Made by a program: the position numbers and the translations under genes
NCBI GenBank assembly: GCA_026982585.1
Contig: JALSGW010000226.1
Span: 1-16,859 of the forward strand
DNA from: Alphaproteobacteria bacterium
GTDB lineage: Bacteria; Pseudomonadota; Alphaproteobacteria; Geminicoccales; Geminicoccaceae
Length of the DNA: 16,859 bases
Reading direction: 5' to 3'
Shown here: positions 8,026 to 16,102 of the stretch, piece by piece
Position numbering within the stretch: the stretch's first letter is position 1
Layout: each line of letters starts with the position of its first letter
The notes under the pieces: model-generated
Database searches by the model: none
What the model was told of the DNA's origin: nothing
What the model saw: only the letters and a program-made list of their open reading frames with translations

Positions 8026-9489
8026 ATGGCAGCGGCAGCGGCGGAGCGGGAGCGGTACAACGAGGACATCGTCCGCCTCTTCACCCTCGCCACCATCTTC
8101 TGGGGCATCGTCGGGTTCCTGGTGGGCACCTTCATCGCCTTCCAGCTCGCCTACCCCTGGCTCAACCTCCCCTACGAGTGGGGCACCTTCGGCCGGCTGC
8201 GGCCGGTCCACACCTCGGCGGTGATCTTCGCCTTCGGCGGCAACGCCCTGCTCGCCACCTCCCTCTACGTGGTCCAGCGCACCTGCCGCACCTCTCTCTT
8301 CGGCGGCCCCGCCCTCGCCTACTTCCTGTTCTGGGGCTACCAGCTGTTCATCGTCCTCGCCGCCACCGGCTACGTGATGGGGATCACCCAGAGCAAGGAA
8401 TACGCCGAGCCGGAATGGTACGTGGACCTGTGGCTGACGGTGGTGTGGGTGGTCTATTTCGTGATCTTCTTCGGCACCATCCTGCGACGCCGGGAGCCCC
8501 ACATCTATGTGGCCAACTGGTTCTACCTCGCCTTCATCATCACCATCGCCATGCTGCACATCGTCAACAACCTGGCGATCCCGGTGAGCTGGTTCGGCAC
8601 CAAGAGCTACATCATCTGGTCCGGCGTCCAGGACGCCATGATCCAGTGGTGGTACGGGCACAACGCCGTGGGCTTCTTCCTCACCGCCGGATTCCTCGGC
8701 ATCATGTACTATTTCATCCCCAAGCAGGCGGAGCGGCCCGTCTACTCCTATCGGCTCTCCATCGTCCACTTCTGGTCGCTCATCTTTCTCTACATCTGGG
8801 CCGGCCCGCACCATCTCCACTACACCGCCCTGCCCGACTGGGCGCAGGTGCTGGGCATGACCTTCTCGGTCATGCTGTGGATGCCGTCCTGGGGCGGCAT
8901 GATCAACGGTCTCATGACCCTCTCGGGCGCCTGGGACAAGCTGCGCTGGGATCCCGTCTTGCGCTTTTTGGTGGTCTCGGTGGCCTTCTACGGCATGAGC
9001 ACCTTCGAGGGGCCCCTGATGTCGGTGCGCCAGGTCAATGCGCTCTCCCACTACACCGACTGGACGGTGGGCCACGTCCATTCCGGCGCGCTCGGCTGGG
9101 TCGCCTTCGTCACCTTCGGCGCCCTCTACTATCTGGTGCCGCGGCTGTGGCGGGCGGAGCGCCTGTATTCCATTCGCCTGGTGGAATGGCACTTCTGGAT
9201 CAGCACGCTGGGCATCGTGCTTTACGTCACCTCCATGTGGGTGTCCGGCATCATGCAGGGGCTCATGTGGCGCACCTACGACAGCCTCGGCTTTCTGCAG
9301 TTCTCCTTCGTGGAGACGGTGGAGGCCATGCATCCCTTCTACGTGGTGCGCGCGCTCGGCGGCGTGCTGTTCACGGCCGGTGCTTTGATCATGGCCTACA
9401 ACCTCTGGCGCACCATGCGCGGCGAGGTGCGCGAGGAGGAGGCGCTGCCGGCCCAGCTCGGCGCGCTTCGGACCGCCCCGGCACGGTGA
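8026..9489 (+). CDS. ccoN: cbb3-type cytochrome c oxidase subunit I (CcoN)
   Basis: Catalytic subunit of the cbb3 heme-copper oxidase; it reduces O2 to water at a heme b3-CuB centre and pumps protons in the inner membrane. 487 residues from ATG 8026, with about 12 hydrophobic helices. Ligands: His62 (RLRPVHTSAV) and His352 for low-spin heme b, His350 (VGHVHSGALGW) for heme b3, and His212 (WWYGHNAVGF) with His262/His263 (WAGPHHLHY) for CuB. Tyr256 lies six residues before His262, as in the His-Tyr cross-link of known cbb3 enzymes. The frame opens further upstream to 7966, but GGGGGAG sits just before 8026 and the chosen protein has the usual N-terminus. First gene of ccoNOQP; ccoO follows after 8 bp. 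Confidence 0.97.
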   Translation: MAAAAAERERYNEDIVRLFTLATIFWGIVGFLVGTFIAFQLAYPWLNLPYEWGTFGRLRPVHTSAVIFAFGGNALLATSLYVVQRTCRTSLFGGPALAYFLFWGYQLFIVLAATGYVMGITQSKEYAEPEWYVDLWLTVVWVVYFVIFFGTILRRREPHIYVANWFYLAFIITIAMLHIVNNLAIPVSWFGTKSYIIWSGVQDAMIQWWYGHNAVGFFLTAGFLGIMYYFIPKQAERPVYSYRLSIVHFWSLIFLYIWAGPHHLHYTALPDWAQVLGMTFSVMLWMPSWGGMINGLMTLSGAWDKLRWDPVLRFLVVSVAFYGMSTFEGPLMSVRQVNALSHYTDWTVGHVHSGALGWVAFVTFGALYYLVPRLWRAERLYSIRLVEWHFWISTLGIVLYVTSMWVSGIMQGLMWRTYDSLGFLQFSFVETVEAMHPFYVVRALGGVLFTAGALIMAYNLWRTMRGEVREEEALPAQLGALRTAPAR

Positions 9490-9497
9490 GGTGAGCG

Positions 9498-10220
9498 ATG
9501 TTCAAGCATTCGTTCATCGAGAAACGGGGTGTGGTGCTGGCGTCGTTGATCCTGGTGACGGTGTCGATCGGCGGGCTCGTCGAGATCGTGCCCCTGTTCA
9601 CCATCGAGAGCACCATCGAGCCGGTCAGGGGCGTGCGCCCCTACAGCCCGCTCGAGCTCATGGGCCGCAACATCTACATCCGCGAGGGCTGCTATGTCTG
9701 CCACAGCCAGATGATCCGGCCCTTCCGCGACGAAGTGGAGCGCTACGGTCCCTACAGCCTCGCGGTGGAGAGCATCTACGACCATCCCTTCCAGTGGGGC
9801 TCCAAGCGCACCGGCCCGGATCTCGCCCGGGTGGGCGGCAAATACTCCAACGAGTGGCACGTGGCGCATCTGGTCGATCCCCAGAGCGTGGTGCCCGAGA
9901 GCGTGATGCCCAAATATCCGTTTTTGCTCGAGAACGAGCTCGAGGCGGAGGACATCCGGGCCCATCTCGAGGTGCTGAGAACGCTCGGGGTGCCCTATAC
10001 GGATGACATGATCGCCAAGGCGGAGGAGGACCTGCGCGCCCAGGCCGATCCGGAGGCCGACCACGAGGAGCTGCTGCAGCGCTATCCCAAGGCGATGGTG
10101 GGCGATCTCGACGGCCAGCCGGAGCGCCTCACCGAGATGGACGCGCTGGTCGCCTACCTGCAGATCCTCGGGCGCATGATCGACTTCGCCGACATCGACC
10201 CCAAGGACGTGCTCCAATAG
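9498..10220 (+). CDS. ccoO: cbb3-type cytochrome c oxidase subunit II (CcoO)
   Basis: Membrane-anchored mono-heme cytochrome c subunit that passes electrons to CcoN. 240 residues, normal length. One N-terminal anchor helix (VVLASLILVTVSIGGLVEIV, about 12-31) is followed by ESTIEPVRGVRPYSPLEL. The heme c site is CYVCH at 65-69 in REGCYVCHSQMIRPF, and Met137 (SVMPKYPFL) is the likely axial ligand. The QWGSKRTGPDLARVGGKYSNEWH segment is diagnostic of CcoO/FixO. A GGTGAGCG ribosome-binding region lies in the 8-bp gap after ccoN. Confidence 0.97.
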   Translation: MFKHSFIEKRGVVLASLILVTVSIGGLVEIVPLFTIESTIEPVRGVRPYSPLELMGRNIYIREGCYVCHSQMIRPFRDEVERYGPYSLAVESIYDHPFQWGSKRTGPDLARVGGKYSNEWHVAHLVDPQSVVPESVMPKYPFLLENELEAEDIRAHLEVLRTLGVPYTDDMIAKAEEDLRAQADPEADHEELLQRYPKAMVGDLDGQPERLTEMDALVAYLQILGRMIDFADIDPKDVLQ

Positions 10221-10233
10221 CGGACGAGAGCCC

Positions 10234-10392
10234 ATGGAAGAACTGGTCGTCCTGGCCCGCGAACTCTGGGTGGTGTGGCTGTTCCTGCTGTTCGTCGGCA
10301 TCGTGACCTGGGCGCTGTGGCCCTCCCAGAAGCAGCGTTGGGAGGCGGCCGCGCGCATTCCCTTCAGGGAGGACGACGGTCATGGCCCATGA
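10234..10392 (+). CDS. ccoQ: cbb3-type cytochrome c oxidase subunit CcoQ (small)
   Basis: A 52-residue frame starting MEELVVLARELWVVW, with a single transmembrane helix (LWVVWLFLLFVGIVTWALW, about residues 11-29) and a short cytoplasmic tail (PSQKQRWEAAARIPFREDD). Size, single helix, the WALWPSQKQRWE-type junction and position between ccoO and ccoP identify it as CcoQ/FixQ, the small accessory subunit that helps stabilise CcoP association and complex assembly. It starts 13 bp after ccoO, with GGACGAGAG upstream, and its 3' end overlaps ccoP by 11 bp in another frame, suggesting translational coupling. It is easily missed because of its length. Confidence 0.92.
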   Translation: MEELVVLARELWVVWLFLLFVGIVTWALWPSQKQRWEAAARIPFREDDGHGP

Positions 10393-11248
10393 GGCGGAAC
10401 GGGATCCCGTGACCGGCCAGCAGACCACCGGTCACGAATGGGACGGCATCAAGGAGCTCAACACGCCCCTGCCGCGATGGTGGGTGTACCTGTTCTGGGC
10501 CACCATCGCCTGGTCGGTGGTGTGGTGGATCCTCTATCCCTCCTGGCCGTGGCTCACCACCTACTATCCGGGCCTCCTGGGCTCCAACCAGCGCCTCGAG
10601 TTCGCCGAGCGATGGCAGGCGGCCGAGGCGGAGCGGGCGGCGTGGCTCGACCGCATCCGGGAGAGCGGACTTGCGGAGATCTCAGCCGATCCCGAGCTCT
10701 TCACCTTCGCGAGCCGCGGCGGCGAGGTGGTGTTCAAGGAGAACTGCGCCGCCTGCCACGGCCTCGGCGGCGCCGGCCAGCGCAACTATCCGAGCCTCGC
10801 CGACGACGATTGGCTGTGGGGCGGCAAGCTCGAGGACATCCTCCTCACCGTCCGCCACGGGATCCGCGATCCCTCCGACCCGGACACCCGGGAAAGCCGC
10901 ATGCCGGCCTTCGCCGATCTGCTCACGCCCGAGGAAATCGCGGACGTCGCCTCCTATGTGCTGAGCCTGAGCGGACAGGCGAGCGACCCGGAGGCGGCCC
11001 GGCGCGGTGCTGCCCTGTTCGCCGAACAGTGCGCCGCCTGCCACGGCGACGACGGCCGCGGGATCAGGGAGGTGGGCGCCCCCGATCTCACCGACGCCAT
11101 CTGGCTCTACGGATCCAGCCCCGAAGCCGTGCGCGCCCAGATCGCCGATCCCCGCCACGGCGTCATGCCGGCCTGGGCGGGCCGCCTGTCGGAGGAGGCG
11201 CTGAAGATGGTGGCCATCTATGTGCACGCGCTCGGCGGCGGGGAATGA
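10382..11248 (+). CDS. ccoP: cbb3-type cytochrome c oxidase subunit III (CcoP)
   Basis: Di-heme cytochrome c subunit that accepts electrons from soluble or membrane cytochrome c and passes them to CcoO. 288 residues, normal size. The N-terminus contains TTGHEWDGIKELNTPLPRWW, the CcoP signature, and then one membrane helix (about 33-52, VYLFWATIAWSVVWWI). Two periplasmic cytochrome c domains follow: CAACH at 122-126 with Met174 (SRMPAF) as likely ligand, and CAACH at 217-221 with Met262 (GVMPAW). Starts within the 3' end of ccoQ. It ends the operon: no ccoG, ccoH, ccoI or ccoS follows, so assembly factors must be encoded elsewhere. The 243 bp after it hold no gene I can support. Confidence 0.97.
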   Translation: MAHEAERDPVTGQQTTGHEWDGIKELNTPLPRWWVYLFWATIAWSVVWWILYPSWPWLTTYYPGLLGSNQRLEFAERWQAAEAERAAWLDRIRESGLAEISADPELFTFASRGGEVVFKENCAACHGLGGAGQRNYPSLADDDWLWGGKLEDILLTVRHGIRDPSDPDTRESRMPAFADLLTPEEIADVASYVLSLSGQASDPEAARRGAALFAEQCAACHGDDGRGIREVGAPDLTDAIWLYGSSPEAVRAQIADPRHGVMPAWAGRLSEEALKMVAIYVHALGGGE

Positions 11249-11491
11249 CTTCGGCAACATCAGGGCACGCCAGCCGGCCTGCAGCCCCCACATGCCCGCC
11301 GCCTTGGGCGCAGGGGAATCGGAACGGCCGCCCGCCACATTGCTCCCCGGCCATGGAGGCCGGCGCAGCGGATGACCGCAGCAGACGGGCGCGCAGATGC
11401 GCACCCGGCGGCGCAGCGGCCTGGGCGGCGGCATGTCCATGCGCGGCCTTTCCAGGGGCCTGCGCGTGGCGGTGGGGCCCGGTTGCGCCGC

Positions 11492-11773
11492 TCAGCCGAG
11501 ATCGAAGCTGAAGGGCACATGACGCCAGGCCACCGGTCCCAGCCGGGCGGCGCAGGCGATCCGCACGCTGTGGATCTTGCCCTCGAGATGGCTGTCCCAC
11601 CAGTCGAGGAAGCGGCGCAGGTTGGGATAGTCCGGCGCCAGATCGTACTGCTGCCAGATGAAGGACTGGAGCAGTGCGGGATGGTCGGGCATATGGTAGA
11701 GGATCTCCGCGGTGGCGAGACGGTAGCCCCGGAGCTGCATCTCGAATTCCGCGCTCGCCCTTCGCCTACGCAT
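11492..11773 (-). CDS. usg: Usg family protein (function unknown)
   Basis: 93 residues from the chosen start. The core EFEMQLRGYRLATAEILY, MPDHPALLQSFIWQQYDLAP and LRRFLDWWDSHLEGKIHSV is the diagnostic sequence of the Usg family, a short conserved protein of Alphaproteobacteria first noticed near Caulobacter trp genes; no biochemical role is established. No membrane segment or signal peptide is seen. Starts at 11839 (TTG), 11815 (ATG) and 11773 (ATG) are all in frame. 11773 is preferred because AGGAGG lies just before it and the protein then has the usual family length, although the spacing (3-4 nt) is short. It converges with ccoP and diverges from groES. Confidence 0.85.
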   Translation of the reverse strand: MRRRRASAEFEMQLRGYRLATAEILYHMPDHPALLQSFIWQQYDLAPDYPNLRRFLDWWDSHLEGKIHSVRIACAARLGPVAWRHVPFSFDLG

Positions 11774-11921
11774 GACCCTCCTGTCCGTGCTCTCGGCTTC
11801 CCACCGTTCAACCATGACCGCCGGCGCCTCGGGCGTCAAGCGTCCGGATCCGATTTTCGTTGCCTTTTCAACCGGTTAGCAGCAGGATGGGGCGGCCGCT
11901 GACAAAAGCGTCCCGCCACCC

Positions 11922-11950
11922 CTTGAAGGCCGGACGGGCGGTTCCTACCT
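11922..11950 (+). promoter_or_regulatory. Candidate heat-shock (RpoH/sigma-32) promoter of groESL
   Basis: CTTGAA (11922-11927) followed by CCTACCT (11944-11950) gives CTTG-N18-CCTACCT. This matches the alphaproteobacterial RpoH consensus CTTG-N17/18-CYTATNT except for one T-to-C change. The predicted transcription start would fall about 6-10 bp downstream, directly before the CIRCE operator at 11961, which is the expected arrangement for a dual-controlled groESL promoter. Pattern match only. Confidence 0.55.
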
Positions 11951-11960
11951 CACGGGCGAC

Positions 11961-11987
11961 CTGGCACTCGCCGCTGGGGAGTGCTAA
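11961..11987 (+). promoter_or_regulatory. CIRCE operator (HrcA binding site) of groESL
   Basis: CTGGCACTC - 9 nt - GAGTGCTAA. The right arm is a perfect match to the CIRCE consensus TTAGCACTC-N9-GAGTGCTAA, and the left arm differs at two positions. The spacer length is exactly nine. It ends 36 bp before the groES start codon, the standard place for HrcA repression of groESL transcription. hrcA itself is not in the window. Confidence 0.93.
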
Positions 11988-12023
11988 CAATCGGGATGAA
12001 CTCATTGGCGGAGGTCCAAGCCC

Positions 12024-12341
12024 ATGCGTTTCCGTCCGTTGCACGACCGGGTTCTCGTGCGTCGCATCGAGGAAGAGGAGCGGACCAAGGGCGGCATCAT
12101 CATTCCCGACACCGCCAAGGAGAAGCCCCAGGAAGGTGAGGTGATCGCCGTCGGGCCCGGCGCCCGGGATGAGACCGGCAAGCTCATCCCGCTCGATGTC
12201 AAGGTGGGCGATCGGGTGCTGTTCGGCAAATGGTCGGGGACCGAGGTGAAGATCGAGGGTGAAGAGTATCTCATCATGAAGGAAAGCGACATCCTCGGCA
12301 TCCTCGAGAAGGAAGAGAAGGCCGAGAAGGCGGCGGCCTGA
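12024..12341 (+). CDS. groES: Co-chaperonin GroES (Hsp10)
   Basis: Heptameric lid of the GroEL chaperonin, cytoplasmic. 105 residues starting MRFRPLHDRVLVRRIEEEE. The mobile loop is ERTKGGIIIPDTAKEKPQEG (about 19-38), followed by VIAVGPGARDE, VGDRVLFGKWSGTEVKIEGEEY and IMKESDILGIL. The C-terminus carries a charged extension (EKEEKAEKAAA) about ten residues beyond the typical end of the protein. GGAGG precedes ATG 12024. First gene of groESL, controlled by the CIRCE element and probably an RpoH promoter. groEL follows after 57 bp. Confidence 0.98.
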   Translation: MRFRPLHDRVLVRRIEEEERTKGGIIIPDTAKEKPQEGEVIAVGPGARDETGKLIPLDVKVGDRVLFGKWSGTEVKIEGEEYLIMKESDILGILEKEEKAEKAAA

Positions 12342-12398
12342 TCGTCGCGCTTCGCTCATCTCACATCGTCGTCCGATTTACCAAGGGGTGATGGAACC

Positions 12399-14033
<1,635 letters not shown>

Positions 14034-14056
14034 CGCCGCGCCCGAAGCAAAGCCTT

Positions 14057-14088
14057 AAGGGGCCGCGGGGCGACCCGCGGCCCTTTTT
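14057..14088 (+). terminator. Rho-independent terminator of groESL
   Basis: The inverted repeat GGGCCGCGGG (14060-14069) / CCCGCGGCCC (14074-14083) closes a GCGA tetraloop of the stable GNRA type. It is extended outward by A-T/G-U pairs and followed by TTTTT at 14084-14088. A ten-pair GC-rich stem with a T-tract just after groEL is a textbook intrinsic terminator. It separates groESL transcription from the BcsB-like gene downstream. Confidence 0.93.
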
Positions 14089-14120
14089 CGTGCAGCGCCG
14101 CGATCCGTTCAGGGATCGTT

Positions 14121-14168
14121 AACCGTTCGGAGTCAGGAAGAGCGCGGAGCCAGCCACACCGAACGGTT
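14121..14168. repeat. Perfect 10-bp inverted repeat just upstream of the BcsB-like gene
   Basis: AACCGTTCGG (14121-14130) and CCGAACGGTT (14159-14168) are exact reverse complements separated by 28 bp. The right arm ends 6 nt before the GTG start at 14175, so it covers the place where a ribosome-binding site should be. No T-tract follows, so it is not a standard terminator. It could be a two-site operator or an RNA hairpin that hides the translation start; the sequence alone does not decide which. Confidence 0.7.
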
Positions 14169-14174
14169 GCCTCG

Positions 14175-16100
14175 GTGCGACCTCTTCGCCGATCGACAAC
14201 GCGGACCGCAGCGGCGCTCGCCGTAGTGGCGTGGATCCAGGCGGCCGCCGCCGGTGTCCCGGAACAAGGCCTGTGCCTCGCAGGGGGTGCGGTCGCCCTG
14301 CCGCCCCCAGCCGCGCTCACGCTCTCTTTGGGCGAGCTCTGGGCCGAACCCGCGCGGCGGCGCTACGGAGGCGAGCTGGACTGGACCCTGGAGCTGCCGA
14401 TGGACCGGACGGTGCGGCCGGTCCGGCTCGAACTGGCCTGGATGCTGGCCCCCGCCGTCGCCCGCGCCGAACTCTGGGTGGAGAGCGGCGGCGAGACCCT
14501 GGCCCAGCTCGTGGCCGGAGAGCGACGCGAGGGGCTGTGGCGCATCCCCCTGCCCGAGAGCGCGCCGCCCGGCCAGGGGGTCATGCGGCTGCGCTTGCGG
14601 GGGCGGCTGCTGCCGGGTCGGGATGCGGGATGTGTGGAGGACGCGCGCCTGTGGCTCGAGCTGTCGGGCGCGAGCCGCATCCTCTTCACGCACAGGCGCG
14701 CGGCTGCTTCCGCACCGGTCTTTCCCGCCCATCTCGCCCGCCTGTGGGTGGCCCCCGGACCCCTTGTGGCCGCGGACGGCTGTGCGCGACGGGTGCGGGA
14801 GGACGTTCGCTGGGATGCGGAGCGGGTTCAAGCCTTTCTGGAGCTCGCCGCCGCCCTCGCCCGCCAATACCGGCGCCCCTTCGCCCTGCGGGTTCTGGTG
14901 CCGGGCGAGCGGCTGGACGCACCTCCCGGCCCCTTCGAACGCATGGTGGTGCTCGATGTCGGGCCCGGCCGATTGCTACCCGCAAGCGACGACGGCTGCG
15001 GGTGGGGGGATGTCGTCCGTCTGCCCGTGATCGGCCTCGAACAAGCGCTGCGGCCGTGGTTCGGGCCGGGGTGGCGGAACCCGCCGCCGCTCGACGAGCT
15101 CCGCTACGAGGAGGACGGCCGCGCCTGGTTGAGCTGGGCGCAGCTCGGTTTGGCCGATCGCAGCGTGCGCGGCCTGGGCGAACGTTCGCTGCGCTTCGAT
15201 CTCGCCCAGGCGGACCTCGGCGGGCCGGTCCGGGATCTGGAGCTGTTCTTCTCCGGCCGCTACGGGCCGGGATCGGGCGCGCTGCTCGTGCGGGTGAACG
15301 GCCGGCTGCTTGTGGAACGCCGGCTTGAGGCGGGCCGGTTCGCCCTGTGGGTGCCGGTCCCGAACCAGCTGTTGCGGCGCGACAATCTCGTCCAGCTCGT
15401 CTTCCGCCCGGATGCCGTCTGCCCGACAAACGGTCCGCCTTTCGAGGCGGTGGTGGAGGCGCGATCCGGAGTCCGCTTTCGCCCCGGGCCCCTGCGCGAG
15501 TCGGGGTTCGCGGCCTTTCCCCAGGCGTTCCGCGGGCAGGTGCCGGTGGTCATCCGCGATGTCAGCCCGGCCCGGCTCGAGCAGGCGGCTATTCTGATAG
15601 CGGCGTTGCAGCGTGTCACCCGGGCCCGACTGCGCCCACGCCTGGTGGCACGGGCGGGCACGGGCCCGCATCTCCTTTTGGCATCCGCGCCGCTCATGGA
15701 CCGCGGCGAGGGGTTCGGGCCCTTCGCGGTGCGCGATGCCCGCGGCGATGTGCTCTGGCGCCAGGAGCCCGATCGACCGGTCGCGGTGTTGGATGCACGG
15801 GCGGGTCGCATCGCCCTCTCCGGTCCGGCGCCGCTTGCCGGGAAGCTGCTTACGCGGGCATTGGCCTGGGACGGGTGGTACGGGCTGTTCGGCGATCTCT
15901 GGCTCTATGACGGCCGGGGCGAGCCCTTGGGCTTCGCGGTGGAGGCGCGAAGGCTGCGGCTCGAAGCCCAGAGTCCGTCCCCTCCCCCCTGGTGGATACG
16001 CTACCGCAATCCGGCCCTGGGCCTGGCCGCGCTGGGATTGGTCTTCCTGCTCGGACGGCTCTACGCCCGACTCGTGCGGCCGGCACCCCCGGAGGCGTGA
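14175..16100 (+). CDS. BcsB-like periplasmic, membrane-anchored polysaccharide synthase partner
   Basis: 641 residues. The N-terminus (RPLRRSTTRTAAALAVVAW, then AAAAG) is a signal peptide of about 26 residues, and a single helix (NPALGLAALGLVFLLGRLY, about 612-631) anchors the C-terminus. The body resembles cellulose synthase regulatory subunit BcsB. There are two carbohydrate-binding-type units, one near 95-175 (MRLRLRGRLL, a Cys at 153, DARLWLELSGASRI) and one near 365-417 (LLVRVNGRLL, WVPVPNQLLRRDNLVQLVF, then Cys). Each is followed by a flavodoxin-like alpha/beta segment, and the protein ends with GWYGLFGDLWLYDG. It is shorter than usual BcsB (about 750-800). The start is GTG, with no clear ribosome-binding site but an inverted repeat covering the leader; no better in-frame start is seen. 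Two bp before the next gene. The exact polymer is unknown. Confidence 0.72.
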   Translation: MRPLRRSTTRTAAALAVVAWIQAAAAGVPEQGLCLAGGAVALPPPAALTLSLGELWAEPARRRYGGELDWTLELPMDRTVRPVRLELAWMLAPAVARAELWVESGGETLAQLVAGERREGLWRIPLPESAPPGQGVMRLRLRGRLLPGRDAGCVEDARLWLELSGASRILFTHRRAAASAPVFPAHLARLWVAPGPLVAADGCARRVREDVRWDAERVQAFLELAAALARQYRRPFALRVLVPGERLDAPPGPFERMVVLDVGPGRLLPASDDGCGWGDVVRLPVIGLEQALRPWFGPGWRNPPPLDELRYEEDGRAWLSWAQLGLADRSVRGLGERSLRFDLAQADLGGPVRDLELFFSGRYGPGSGALLVRVNGRLLVERRLEAGRFALWVPVPNQLLRRDNLVQLVFRPDAVCPTNGPPFEAVVEARSGVRFRPGPLRESGFAAFPQAFRGQVPVVIRDVSPARLEQAAILIAALQRVTRARLRPRLVARAGTGPHLLLASAPLMDRGEGFGPFAVRDARGDVLWRQEPDRPVAVLDARAGRIALSGPAPLAGKLLTRALAWDGWYGLFGDLWLYDGRGEPLGFAVEARRLRLEAQSPSPPPWWIRYRNPALGLAALGLVFLLGRLYARLVRPAPPEA

Positions 16101-16102
16101 GC

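Noticed and set aside
10682..11440. Minus-strand open frame covering the ccoP-usg gap
   Set aside because: Most of it is antisense to ccoP and the remainder lacks motifs, a convincing ribosome-binding site or typical protein composition; not supported as a gene.
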